Shown here one piece after another: positions 1-5,507 of a DNA stretch of 5,542 bases (positions are counted from its first letter, which is position 1; each line of letters begins with the position of its first letter). The notes under the pieces were generated by a model. That model saw nothing but the letters and a program-made list of their open reading frames with translations, had not been told where the DNA came from and did no database searches. Position numbers and translations under genes: made by a program. The DNA lies in assembly GCA_031284195.1 (NCBI GenBank), contig JAITAI010000031.1:1-5542 (forward strand), in the 5' to 3' direction. Origin of the DNA: Treponema sp. GTDB taxonomy: Bacteria; Spirochaetota; Spirochaetia; Treponematales; Breznakiellaceae.

Positions 1-5
1 TTATT

Positions 6-197
6 ATGATATTCCCCATAGAAGAACTCATAGAATATGATAATAACATGTATGAAATCACTGCTGCGGCTTCCCGGCGTTCGTATCAGCTCTCCATGTT
101 GAAGGATCCAGACATTGAGAGCCATGACGGCAAGGTAGTTTCCCTGGCAGCCCGGCAGTTATTTACCAATCAAATCGAATTTCGTATCGAAGAATAG
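6..197 (+). CDS. rpoZ: RNA polymerase omega subunit-like protein
   Basis: This 63-residue protein resembles the omega subunit of RNA polymerase, a small non-catalytic subunit that helps fold and assemble the beta-prime subunit. The omega-like features are an N-terminal segment IEELIEYDNN followed by YEITAAASRRSYQL (about residues 16-29), matching the usual 'nryelvllaakRArqL' helix, and a later KVVSLAARQL helix (about 44-53). It is shorter than the enterobacterial protein (about 90 residues), as I expect for the divergent spirochaete version. The ATG lies 6 bases into the window, so its ribosome binding site cannot be judged and a start further upstream is not excluded. It ends 7 bases before miaA, so the two are probably cotranscribed. 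The assignment rests on pattern memory and gene order, not on a strict motif; a generic short hypothetical is the alternative. Confidence 0.68.
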   Translation: MIFPIEELIEYDNNMYEITAAASRRSYQLSMLKDPDIESHDGKVVSLAARQLFTNQIEFRIEE

Positions 198-204
198 CAG
201 AGCC

Positions 205-1206
205 ATGCCGGAACCAGAGAAACCCATCATACCGGTGTGTATTCTCTTTGGCCCTACTGCTTCGGGTAAAACCGCTATCCTGGAAGAACTGTGGATCTCG
301 AATCCTACCCTAAAGGCTCTGATAGGGGAAGCGGAGATTGTGTCCGCAGATTCTATGCAGGTATACCGGGGTATGGATATTGGGACCGCAAAACCATCCT
401 CTGCATTACGGGCAGCTCTTCCCCATCACCTCATAGACATCTGCAATCCAGATGAACAGTTTACCCTAGGTACTTTTGTGCACCTGGCAGATGCCTGCTG
501 TGTGGACATTGCCCGGCGGGGAAAGATGCCGGTGGTTTCTGGAGGAACCGGGTTTTACCTCAAACATTTTGTCCAAGGGCTTCCTGAAGCGCCCCCTGCA
601 GATGGAAAAATTCGCAGGGAACTCAAGGAAGAACTGCAACGCTGGGGTAAAGCCCCCTTGCTGGAAGCCTTGGCTACCTGGGATCCTGAAAGCGCCCGCC
701 GGATCCATCCCAACGATGAGTATCGGGTCTTGCGGGCCTTGGAAGTGTTCCGCGTTTCTGGCCGTCCCTTGAGCGCCTTTGCTGCCGCAGGGCCGGCTCC
801 TTCCCGGCCAAAGTACCGGTTCCTCATCCTAGGGCTTGAACGGGACCGGGAGGACCTGTACCGCCGTATTGATGCACGGTGCGCTCAGATGTTCCGTGCA
901 GGTCTTCCTGACGAGGTACGGCGCCTCTTTGAGGCGGGGTATGGCCCGAAGGATCCGGGACTGCGGGCCATTGGGTATAAAGAATTCTTTGTGGAGCCTG
1001 AACCAGGGGTATTCCAGCTCTCCACAGACCTCCCAGGGGTGGAAGCCCTAGTTACCCGGAACAGTCGTCGCTACGCCAAACGGCAGTGTTCCTATTTTGC
1101 TTCGATTCCGGGACTTATCTGGATATCTGTTTCTCATGATCCAGTACCCCAAATCCAGGAGAAACTGGAGGTTTTTTTACATGACTTTGCAGAAGCCGCG
1201 CCATAA
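205..1206 (+). CDS. miaA: tRNA dimethylallyltransferase MiaA
   Basis: MiaA transfers the dimethylallyl group of dimethylallyl diphosphate to N6 of adenosine 37 in tRNAs that read codons starting with U, the first step towards ms2i6A, in the cytoplasm. The 333-residue protein shows the family motifs in order: P-loop GPTASGKT (16-23), SADSMQVYRGMDIGTAKP (47-64) with the conserved Asp49, PHHLID (73-78), SGGTGFYLK (112-120), HPNDEYRVLRALE (168-180), RAIGYKEF (254-261) and a C-terminal RRYAKRQCSYF (288-298), which in most homologues reads closer to RQYAKRQxTWF. Length is normal for the family (about 300-330). The start is set by the P-loop lying 15 residues in, although the Shine-Dalgarno is poor (only AGCAGAG just upstream). 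That, with the 7-base gap after rpoZ, suggests translational coupling. It ends 10 bases before glpK. No sign of damage. Confidence 0.97.
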   Translation: MPEPEKPIIPVCILFGPTASGKTAILEELWISNPTLKALIGEAEIVSADSMQVYRGMDIGTAKPSSALRAALPHHLIDICNPDEQFTLGTFVHLADACCVDIARRGKMPVVSGGTGFYLKHFVQGLPEAPPADGKIRRELKEELQRWGKAPLLEALATWDPESARRIHPNDEYRVLRALEVFRVSGRPLSAFAAAGPAPSRPKYRFLILGLERDREDLYRRIDARCAQMFRAGLPDEVRRLFEAGYGPKDPGLRAIGYKEFFVEPEPGVFQLSTDLPGVEALVTRNSRRYAKRQCSYFASIPGLIWISVSHDPVPQIQEKLEVFLHDFAEAAP

Positions 1207-1211
1207 GGAGG
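1205..1211 (+). promoter_or_regulatory. Strong ribosome binding site that fixes the glpK start
   Basis: AAGGAGG overlaps the miaA stop codon and ends 5 bases before the ATG at 1217. The glpK frame stays open upstream to an ATG at 1097 inside miaA, but this site and the position of the conserved sugar-kinase N-terminus select 1217 as the real start. Confidence 0.85.
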
Positions 1212-1216
1212 GATGT

Positions 1217-2698
1217 ATGGGTACTTATGTTTTGGCCCTAGATCAGGGAACCACTAGTTCACGGGCCCTTCTGTTTGATAGGGAACAGCAGGTGATCGGG
1301 GTAGAGCACAAAGAAATTGCCGCCATATACCCCCGGGAAGGGTGGGTGGAGCAGGATCCCATGGAGATCTATTCCTCCCAATATACGGTGATGATGGAAC
1401 TGCTCATAAAGCATGATATTCCGGTTCGGGAGATTGCGGCGATTGGTATTGCCAATCAGCGAGAAACCACGGTGCTCTGGGATAGACAGACCGGACGTCC
1501 TATTTATAACGCCATTCTCTGGCAGTGTCGGCGTACTGCCTCCTTGGTGGATGGGCTTATCCGGGAAGGCTTGGAAGATCACATCAAAAAAACCACCGGC
1601 TTGATACCAGACGCCTATTTTTCAGGGACCAAGATTGCCTGGATATTGGATCAGATAGAAGGCGCTCGGGATCGGGCACGAAAGGGGGATATTCTTTTTG
1701 GGACTGTGGATACCTGGCTCATCTGGAAACTGACCAATGGGAAGGTCCATGTAACGGACTATACTAATGCGAGCCGGACCATGATCTACGACGTGCATAC
1801 CCTTCAATGGGATGAGGACCTTTTAGCCGCGCTGGATATATCCCGGACCATGCTGCCTGCGGTTAAGCCATCAGGCAGTTTTTTCGGTACCGTAACTATC
1901 CAAGGGGTAGAGGTTCCCTTGGCAGGGGATGCAGGGGATCAGCAGGCCGCCCTCTTTGGTCAATGCTGTTTTACCCAAGGGGAGGCAAAAAACACCTACG
2001 GAACCGGATGTTTCCTCCTTATGAATACGGGGAATCGCGCCTTTGTAAGCCAGAACGGGCTACTGACCACTATCGCTGCGGGCCTGGATGAACAGATTCA
2101 GTATGCCCTGGAGGGCAGCGTCTTTGTGGGAGGAGCGGTGATCCAATGGCTCCGGGATGAGCTGGGGCTCATCAGTGCGAGTGAGGATGCAGAGTATTAC
2201 GCGCAAAAGGTACCGGATACCGGTGGGGTGTACCTGGTACCGGCCTTTACCGGCTTGGGGGCGCCCCATTGGGATATGTATGCCCGGGGCGCCATCCTGG
2301 GTATTACCCGGGGAACCAGCCGTTTCCATATTATCAGGGCTGCGGAAGAGTCCATCGCTTATCAGAGTCTTGAGGTGGTCCGGGCCATGGAAAAAGATAC
2401 GGGGATTAAGCTGCGGGAGCTTAAAGTAGACGGTGGAGCCAGCCGGGATGGGTTCTTGATGCAGTTTCAGGCGGATATTACCGGTACGGTGATGCGCCGT
2501 CCCGTAGTACGGGAAACCACTGCCTTAGGAGCGGCCTATCTGGCAGGTATTACCCTCGGGTTTTGGAGTGGCATTGCAGAGGTTCGGGCTACGAGGCAAT
2601 GGGATACGACCTTTACCCCCCTCATGGATCAGACTACCCAGGAAGCCCTGGTGGCAGGCTGGCATCAGGCAGTGAGAAGGGTGAGCAGTTCTCGTTAA
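1217..2698 (+). CDS. glpK: Glycerol kinase
   Basis: GlpK phosphorylates glycerol with ATP to sn-glycerol 3-phosphate in the cytoplasm, feeding glycolysis and phospholipid synthesis. The 493-residue protein is a full-length FGGY-family kinase. Visible motifs include the N-terminal phosphate loop DQGTTSSRALLFD (9-21), GWVEQDP (42-48), GIANQRETTVLWD (77-89) with the glycerol-binding Arg82-Glu83 pair, Tyr134 in DAYFSGTK, the catalytic Asp241 in GDAGDQQAALFGQ (237-249), KNTYGTGCFLLMNTG (258-272), FTGLGAPHWD, and VDGGASRDGFLMQFQAD near the C-terminus. Where the E. coli enzyme has its GGTR fructose-1,6-bisphosphate loop, this protein reads TVTIQGVEVPL. The same region shows no obvious counterpart of the His that HPr phosphorylates in low-GC Gram-positives, so neither classical control is apparent. 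It lies 10 bases after miaA and 3 before the next gene. No glpF or glpD is in the window. Confidence 0.97.
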   Translation: MGTYVLALDQGTTSSRALLFDREQQVIGVEHKEIAAIYPREGWVEQDPMEIYSSQYTVMMELLIKHDIPVREIAAIGIANQRETTVLWDRQTGRPIYNAILWQCRRTASLVDGLIREGLEDHIKKTTGLIPDAYFSGTKIAWILDQIEGARDRARKGDILFGTVDTWLIWKLTNGKVHVTDYTNASRTMIYDVHTLQWDEDLLAALDISRTMLPAVKPSGSFFGTVTIQGVEVPLAGDAGDQQAALFGQCCFTQGEAKNTYGTGCFLLMNTGNRAFVSQNGLLTTIAAGLDEQIQYALEGSVFVGGAVIQWLRDELGLISASEDAEYYAQKVPDTGGVYLVPAFTGLGAPHWDMYARGAILGITRGTSRFHIIRAAEESIAYQSLEVVRAMEKDTGIKLRELKVDGGASRDGFLMQFQADITGTVMRRPVVRETTALGAAYLAGITLGFWSGIAEVRATRQWDTTFTPLMDQTTQEALVAGWHQAVRRVSSSR

Positions 2699-2701
2699 GC
2701 A

Positions 2702-3352
2702 ATGATACAGCCCCTTCGTTTCATCGTACTCATACCTCATCGGGACAGCGGACGCCTGCTCTGGGAATACCGCCGGAAACTTTTTGCCGCAGGCCTAGCG
2801 GGGGCTTATTCTTTCCCTGGCGTGGCTCCCTTGGGGGTGGTTTCCCAGGCTTTCACCAAAGAGGACCTCCAAGCCCTAGCCCATACCTTACGGGAAATAA
2901 GCGCTCAAGACGGAAGAGGGGGAAAAATCTCCACCCAGGACCTGGGATCCCTCGAGTACTCGGCATGTACCCATACGGGTCAAACCACTTATGACCTGAC
3001 CATCTTCGGTCCACTCTTGGATCTGCCGATCCCTGAGCTTTCCCACCCTATGGTATTATACCAGTTTCCTAGACTCGTTCTTGCCGCAGGACTGATCAAA
3101 GCCGATGTAAAGGAAGGACCCATGAATGAGACCCTCCCTAAGGCTCCTGTATTGTTCTTTAGAGCAGGGATGGTGGCCAACATGCTATTCCGTCCTCTCT
3201 CCTCAGGAGCAGCAGGGTACTCCTTTGAATGGCAAATCGGTACTCCGGTATGGCTGCCTTCATATAAAATTCCCCGTTGTAGGTATGATGGCCGAATTCA
3301 AGCCCAGGATCATCAAAAGGAAGAACCCCATGAGGCAGGATATGCAAAGTAG
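2702..3352 (+). CDS. Conserved-looking hypothetical protein downstream of glpK
   Basis: I do not recognise this 216-residue protein. It starts 3 bases after the glpK stop. The only Shine-Dalgarno-like sequence, AAGGGTG, lies about 18 bases upstream inside glpK, so translation probably depends on coupling to glpK. It has no signal peptide or clear membrane segment. Order of segments: a beta-like start RFIVLIPH (6-13), AYSFPGVAPLG (35-45), a helix KEDLQALAHTLREI (53-66), TTYDLTIFGPL (95-105), QFPRLVLAAGLI (121-132), PVLFFRAGMVANMLFRPL (149-166) and FEWQIGTPVWLPSYK (175-189). The layout loosely recalls a degenerate LigT/2H phosphoesterase fold, but the two HxT/S motifs are not visible, so I assign no function. 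The last roughly 25 residues are low-quality, and the TAG stop sits at the edge of the adjoining IS relic, so the C-terminus may be altered by the insertion. Confidence 0.65.
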   Translation: MIQPLRFIVLIPHRDSGRLLWEYRRKLFAAGLAGAYSFPGVAPLGVVSQAFTKEDLQALAHTLREISAQDGRGGKISTQDLGSLEYSACTHTGQTTYDLTIFGPLLDLPIPELSHPMVLYQFPRLVLAAGLIKADVKEGPMNETLPKAPVLFFRAGMVANMLFRPLSSGAAGYSFEWQIGTPVWLPSYKIPRCRYDGRIQAQDHQKEEPHEAGYAK

Positions 3353-3370
3353 ACAGGCAATACCTAATGC

Positions 3371-3397
3371 TCCTCTTAAGAGGATACAAAAGTATCC
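3371..3397. repeat. Two overlapping short palindromes at the transposase 3' end
   Basis: TCCTCTTAAGAGGA (3371-3384) is a perfect 14 bp palindrome centred on the transposase stop codon. GGATAC-AAAA-GTATCC (3382-3397) is a perfect 6 bp stem with a 4-base loop that overlaps it by three bases. They lie between the convergent 216-residue gene and the transposase relic. They could act as a weak terminator or as part of the IS left end; no clear T-tract supports a classical intrinsic terminator. Confidence 0.5.
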
Positions 3398-4416
3398 GCT
3401 ATCCGAACCAGGGTATCAATAGCCTGATTCATCAGTGCCTATTGTTCCAGCAGATCGGTTTTGTTTTTCAGGGCGAGTATAGCCGCCTTGTTTCCCTCGG
3501 AAACTTCACCGCTATCACGCTCAAGCAGCCGCTGGAAGGGGGTCTGGCTTTGTCGCAGCGCTTGCGGTACTTGGCGCCGACACGCTCCCTGGAAACGAGT
3601 TTCATGCAGGGGTAGAACAGGTTGGTCAGCAGGTCCAGGGGATGATAGAGGGAGCATAAGGTATCGACTCCTTGCTCCCCACGGTAGCGGCAGTAGCCCG
3701 CTGTTTTCCTGCCGGTTCTGCCCCGGATAAAGGTGACCGTATGCTTCCCGCACCATTTCACGAGGGCGTCATTGAAGAACTCGTTGCCCCAATCGCAGTG
3801 GATGGCCCGTAGGGGGAAAGGGGAGGTGGTGAAGAGGTGTTCCAGGGATTCGATGACCCATTGGTGGGCCTTGTTTTTCAGGGGTAGTGGACGGTCCAGC
3901 CCGTGGAGACGCCGGTCATAGTCAGGAAATGGGTCAGTATGGTGACGCGCTTTTTCAGCGGCGGTCCCGCCTTGGTTCCGCTGGTTCCCCGGATTTTGAG
4001 TTTTTTCTTGTGTTTGGCGAGCAGCCGCTCCACGGTTGAGGCGCTGATGTTCCGCACGGTCTGGTCCATGGGGTACCCACCGCCTGAGGCGATGACGTCG
4101 ATATTCCCGTTGAAAAAGGGATCGAGGAGTTTCTAACATGGGTAATTAAACCGCTCCCCGAGGTGTACCAGCACCTTCTGGACGGCCTGGTCTATTCCCT
4201 CTTGGGGCGGTTTTTGTGCCGAATTTTCACCTGTATGGTCTGAGCGCCTAAACGCAACAGCCGCCGCTTGCCCTTATGGGTAAGCAGGGTAATGGCGTAT
4301 TTACGGTGGCAGCCTGAAGTTTGGGTGAACTCGCCCAGGATCCGTTTTTTCTCCGCCTTATTTACCTTGCGGTACTGAACCGCCACTTCGCGCGTGAGCG
4401 CCCGTCTTTCTTGCAT
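3376..4416 (-). pseudogene. Broken DDE/integrase-core transposase
   Basis: Reading the minus strand from the ATG at 4416, the N-terminus (LTREVAVQYRKVNKAEKKRI, then TSGCHRKYAITLL) matches the helix-turn-helix start of a known integrase-type transposase group. Tracking it needs repairs: a frameshift near 4195-4210; a TAG at 4133-4135 inside YPC*KLL; a deletion near 3925 (THF joined to LTMTGV); a frameshift near 3880-3895; DDE-core sequence with HCDWGNEFF (second catalytic Asp, codon 3792-3794); a deletion near 3704 (GRK joined to TAGY); a frameshift near 3540-3548; and a TAG at 3439-3441. Twenty sensible codons (ALMNQAIDTL, then VRIADTFVSS) follow before the TAA at 3376-3378. From memory of the family, the two deletions remove the first Asp (ExDTV-type motif) and the Glu of NDNCFVEQKN. 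It cannot encode an active enzyme. Confidence 0.87.
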
Positions 4417-4438
4417 GTTGAGCCCTATTTTTACCCCC

Positions 4439-4608
4439 GGCTATGATTTTGCCGGGATTAATGTATTGGGCTAGGGTACGATTTTGACGTGAGGAATTCG
4501 TCTCGCCAGGGTAAGATTTAATCTGAGGCAATGCGCTGTGATTTGGGTTACTTTTTCAAAATGAGGCATAGGGTCTTTTGGGGTTACTTTTTTGATGAGG
4601 CAATGCGC
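4439..4608 (-). repeat. Five degenerate ~35-36 bp repeats at the IS end
   Basis: On the plus strand a unit of the form GGGTtac-ATTTT-tgAGGCAatgcgc recurs with starts near 4439 (most degenerate: GGCTATGATTTTGCCGGGAT), 4474 (GGGTACGATTTTGACGTGAG), 4509 (GGGTAAGATTTAATCTGAGG), 4545 (GGGTTACTTTTTCAAAATGA) and 4581 (GGGTTACTTTTTTGATGAGG). The spacings are 35, 35, 36 and 36 bases, so copies fall about every three and a half helical turns. The array occupies the 200 bases between the transposase start and the presumed IS terminus, the place where multiple transposase-binding sites lie in elements such as IS21. Transposase binding is inference; the periodicity is seen directly. Conservation improves towards the outer end. 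The roughly 150 bases hold no convincing gene: a minus-strand open frame across them reads as a 12-residue periodic peptide because the unit is close to 36 bp. Confidence 0.78.
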
Positions 4609-4612
4609 GCGC

Positions 4613-4641
4613 TTGACACTTTCTAAACTTTCAACTAACAT
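4613..4641 (+). promoter_or_regulatory. Candidate outward sigma-70-type promoter at the IS edge
   Basis: A perfect TTGACA (4613-4618), which is part of the presumed IS terminus, is followed after 17 bases by TAACAT (4636-4641), four of six matches to TATAAT. Transcription would start near 4648 and run out of the IS into the AT-rich gene at 4769, leaving a leader of about 120 bases. Spacing and the -35 are ideal, the -10 is mediocre, and no experiment supports it. Confidence 0.42.
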
Positions 4642-4642
4642 A

Positions 4643-4666
4643 TTCCATATCGGCATGATATAGGAA
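4643..4666 (+). other. Hairpin in the leader of the nuclease-like gene
   Basis: TTCCATATC (4643-4651) and GATATAGGAA (4657-4666) pair as a nine-base-pair stem with one bulged A (4662) and a five-base loop GGCAT. It lies just downstream of the candidate promoter and before the dif-like sequence. It could be a 5'-end mRNA structure or a binding site for a dimeric regulator; no function is shown. Confidence 0.4.
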
Positions 4667-4668
4667 AG

Positions 4669-4696
4669 CGTGCGTATATTAGTGGTTATGCGAAAT
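4669..4696 (+). other. Possible Xer recombination (dif-like) site
   Basis: The 28 bases can be read as an 11 bp XerC-type arm CGTGCGTATAT (4669-4679), a 6 bp centre (4680-4685), and an 11 bp XerD-type arm TTATGCGAAAT (4686-4696). Against the E. coli dif arms GGTGCGCATAA and TTATGTTAAAT the matches are 8 of 11 and 9 of 11; the centre does not match, which is normal for dif sites. It lies about 50 bases outside the IS end, next to an acquired gene. The resemblance may be chance in AT-rich DNA, and the native dif of this organism is not known to me. Confidence 0.3.
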
Positions 4697-4709
4697 GCGT
4701 TTTGCATAA
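4686..4709. repeat. Imperfect 24 bp palindrome upstream of the nuclease-like gene
   Basis: TTATGC (4686-4691) and GCATAA (4704-4709) are perfect inverted arms. The inner bases continue the symmetry (AAA at 4693-4695 pairs with TTT at 4700-4702, G4697 with C4698), leaving only two unmatched pairs. The size and symmetry suit an operator for a dimeric repressor, or part of the overlapping dif-like sequence. Confidence 0.45.
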
Positions 4710-4725
4710 AATCGTAAAAAACATA

Positions 4726-4750
4726 ATGCCTAAAAATATAAAAAAGGCAT
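4726..4750. repeat. Inverted repeat just before the RBS
   Basis: ATGCCT (4726-4731) and AGGCAT (4745-4750) are perfect inverted arms around a 13-base A/T loop, ending 8 bases before the Shine-Dalgarno of the gene at 4769. It could be an operator or a small leader hairpin able to affect ribosome access. A TATAAT overlaps its right edge (4750-4755) but sits too close to the RBS to serve as an ordinary -10 box for this gene. Confidence 0.4.
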
Positions 4751-4757
4751 ATAATTC

Positions 4758-4763
4758 AAGGAG
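4758..4763 (+). promoter_or_regulatory. Ribosome binding site of the nuclease-like gene
   Basis: AAGGAG ends 5 bases before the ATG at 4769, a good spacing that fixes this start and argues that the AT-rich gene is, or recently was, translated. Confidence 0.75.
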
Positions 4764-4768
4764 TATTT

Positions 4769-5350
4769 ATGGGTGGCCCTTTGCATAAAAAAACAGGTGA
4801 TATATTAAAGAATTTGGAAAAAAATTTAAAAATTGATGTAGTTCTCGATAAAGCATGTGGTATTGGTAAAACAGGAAAAAGTCAGAATATTCCTCTTTTT
4901 TTAAAAAAAGAGGAAATAAAAAGCAACGAAACGGAAATATGTGATGTAGATGCAATGGTGATTAAAAATAATGAAATAAAAATAATTATTGAAATAGAAG
5001 AATCTGGATTCTTGCCTACAAAAATATATGGTAAATATATGGCATCAAATTTGGCTGAATATTATGCACATGATACGTTGGAAAATGAAATATTAGAAAT
5101 AAAAAAATCGAATGTTTTATTTATTCAAATAATTGATACAAAAGGTCTTGAATCTATTTCATCTAAACCCGAACAATTTAAAAATATTGAAAAATCAATA
5201 AATAACTTAATAAAAACCGTAAAGGATGCCGGGATTAGTCTTGGTTGTATAAAAGAATATAAATTGCTTCAGATTGATGGAAATAAAATAGAATCTAATC
5301 CGTTATTATTCAATGAATTTGAAAACATAATAAAGGATGCGATAGAATAA
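4769..5350 (+). CDS. AT-rich protein, probable PD-(D/E)XK-type nuclease fold
   Basis: This 193-residue protein is not a family I can name. Its central part reads CDVDAMVIKNNEIKI then IIEIEESG: Asp61, a 13-residue gap, and Glu75-x-Glu77 on a hydrophobic strand. That is the layout of PD-(D/E)XK nucleases in the E-x-E variant, as in BamHI. A conserved-looking PTKIYGKY (83-90) and a helix NLAEYYAHD follow. The N-terminus (GGPLHKKTGDILKNLEKNL, 2-20) looks helical, GIGKTGK (31-37) is too short of the P-loop pattern to be called an ATP site, and VLFIQIID (116-123) is a buried strand. No signal peptide or membrane segment is seen. No methyltransferase or specificity gene lies in the window, so it could be an orphan restriction enzyme, a mobile-element nuclease or a non-nuclease relative. 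Its strong A/T bias against the upstream genes points to acquisition. Its last 11 residues are coded again, inverted, at the window edge. Confidence 0.8.
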   Translation: MGGPLHKKTGDILKNLEKNLKIDVVLDKACGIGKTGKSQNIPLFLKKEEIKSNETEICDVDAMVIKNNEIKIIIEIEESGFLPTKIYGKYMASNLAEYYAHDTLENEILEIKKSNVLFIQIIDTKGLESISSKPEQFKNIEKSINNLIKTVKDAGISLGCIKEYKLLQIDGNKIESNPLLFNEFENIIKDAIE

Positions 5351-5415
5351 GCAATAAGCCGCCCTTGTTACACAACAATTTTACATTTATGTTTCGCGCG
5401 CTTTAATCGTGTTGC

Positions 5416-5432
5416 AAGCCGCAAAGCGGCTT
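5416..5432. terminator. Small hairpin at the centre of the large palindrome
   Basis: AAGCCGC-AAA-GCGGCTT is a perfect 7 bp GC-rich stem with a 3-base loop. It competes with the long pairing, because GCCGC (5418-5422) can instead pair with GCGGC at 5436-5440. It could act as a bidirectional terminator between two convergent genes, but no T-tract follows on either strand, so a classical intrinsic terminator is not supported. Confidence 0.35.
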
Positions 5433-5507
5433 ACGGCGGCTTGCAACACGATTAAGGCGCGCAAAACATAAATGTAAAATTGCTGTGTAACAAGGACGGC
5501 TTATTGC

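Larger units (their letters stand above)
3346..4622 (-). mobile_element. Degenerate insertion sequence with integrase-core transposase
   Basis: The element comprises a decayed minus-strand transposase (3376-4416) and a non-coding end with five tandem-like repeat units (4439-4608). The right boundary is placed near GCTTGACACTTT (4611-4622), just outside the last unit. An imperfect inverted match on the left is AAAGTAGACAGGC at 3346-3358 (reverse complement of the right end: AAAGTGTCAAGC), so a TGTCA-type terminus is likely, but the ends are uncertain by tens of bases. No target-site duplication could be found. The transposase belongs to a group of rve/DDE proteins often filed as unclassified, near IS481/IS1202-like elements; the exact family is not established here. 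If the left end is right, the element supplies the stop codon of the upstream 216-residue gene. Confidence 0.6.

Noticed and set aside
1097..1216. 40-residue N-terminal extension of glycerol kinase
   Set aside because: It overlaps the miaA C-terminus in another frame and has no RBS, while a strong AAGGAGG precedes the ATG at 1217, where the conserved kinase N-terminus begins.
3371..3397. Classical rho-independent terminator after the 216-residue gene
   Set aside because: The stems are short and AT-rich and no run of T follows on the plus strand.
3439..4135. Amber codons 3439-3441 and 4133-4135 as recoded sense codons
   Set aside because: Both premature in-frame stops are TAG, but the same reading also needs several frameshifts and deletions, so ordinary pseudogene decay is sufficient.
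4439..4608. CRISPR array
   Set aside because: The period is 35-36 bp in total, with degenerate units and no unique spacers of normal length between identical repeats.
4471..4707. Minus-strand 78-codon open frame upstream of the transposase
   Set aside because: Most of it is the translation of the 35-36 bp repeats, giving a periodic peptide; it has no good RBS and runs over the IS end and the dif-like sequence.
4799..4888. P-loop ATPase motif in GIGKTGK of the AT-rich protein
   Set aside because: The pattern is not GxxxxGK[S/T] in a strand-loop-helix setting, and no Walker B or other ATPase motif follows.
5351..5507. Integron attC recombination site
   Set aside because: It has a long palindrome and a GTTACAC/GTGTAAC pair, but the core sites do not fit GTTRRRY/RYYYAAC and are in the wrong order, and the arms are far more perfect than attC arms, with no extrahelical bases.
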